DNA of 64,000 bases from Lachnospiraceae bacterium (lineage in GTDB: Bacteria; Bacillota; Clostridia; Lachnospirales; Lachnospiraceae), in contig JALCRM010000006.1 in assembly GCA_022652545.1 (NCBI GenBank), forward strand, positions 100,237 to 164,236, written 5' to 3'. Under the pieces are notes generated by a model. It did not search any database and was not told the DNA's origin. It saw only the letters and a list, made by a program, of their open reading frames with translations. Numbering within the stretch: position 1 is the stretch's first letter; the number at the start of each line of letters is the position of its first letter. Position numbers and translations under genes: made by a program. Below are positions 63,987 to 64,000 of this stretch, in pieces.

Positions 63987-64000
63987 ATGCAGCGTTTTGA
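63987..64000 (+). CDS. Start of a gene cut by the window end
   Basis: ATG at 63987 preceded by CGGAGGTG five bases away; only four codons (MQRF) are visible. The palindromes upstream suggest a regulated gene, perhaps a regulator, but the product cannot be named. Confidence 0.45.

Noticed and set aside
63791..63988. Frame of 65 codons upstream of gdhA
   Set aside because: No ribosome site or recognisable domain, and it covers the palindromic control region.

Overview
The window looks like chromosome from a gut-type Clostridium relative, most likely Lachnospiraceae. The basis is moderate GC with strong AGGAGG ribosome sites, YesM/YesN-type sensor and regulator beside a LplB/LplC-like sugar ABC transporter, class B sortases with Spy0128-type pilins, an AgrC/AgrA-like pair, AsnA, and NADP-type glutamate dehydrogenase. 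No plasmid, phage structural, transposase or CRISPR sequence was seen. All assignments come from reading motifs; no database search was run.

Layout. 1-7.5 kb: the end of hflX (+), then on the minus strand an acetyltransferase-methyltransferase fusion, truA, a flavodoxin, a YD-repeat lipoprotein and a two-domain metallopeptidase. 7.8 kb: tRNA-Gly with its own promoter and terminator. 8.0-18.7 kb: a glycan-use locus with one minus-strand operon (solute-binding lipoprotein, two permeases, three esterase or peptidase-like hydrolases, nucleoside hydrolase) and a divergent sensor kinase and AraC-type response regulator. 18.7-24.7 kb: a sugar operon (isomerase-like protein, split transketolase, FGGY kinase) with a divergent LacI repressor. 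24.8-42.2 kb: mostly housekeeping and transport genes: nagA-vanZ, metNIQ behind a long structured leader, an ECF S component, a GH13 enzyme, an XPD/DinG-like helicase, an HPr-like protein without the catalytic histidine, asnA, tRNA-Leu, a NUDIX enzyme and an iron alcohol dehydrogenase.

42.3-60.7 kb is the most unusual part. It is a surface-fibre island on the minus strand with two class B sortases, a 1.2-thousand-residue beta-helix adhesin, two pilin-like proteins, a third large wall protein, a small coiled-coil protein, and a signal-peptidase homologue whose Ser/Lys dyad is replaced by Asp/Gly, as known for streptococcal SipA. Two sister AraC regulators and a 48-residue membrane protein lie just upstream. 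Next to it is a sensory block: a degenerate HD-GYP-like protein, a HAMP-like protein, a V4R ligand-binding protein, a LytTR response regulator and a soluble GHKL kinase. Two promoter regions in that block carry pairs of the same 11-bp box spaced exactly 21 bp, which look like the regulator's binding sites.

61.0-64.0 kb: a 59-residue excisionase-like HTH gene, a six-gene tRNA operon (Pro, Gly, Arg, His, Gln, Lys), gdhA, and the first codons of a divergent gene behind perfect palindromes.
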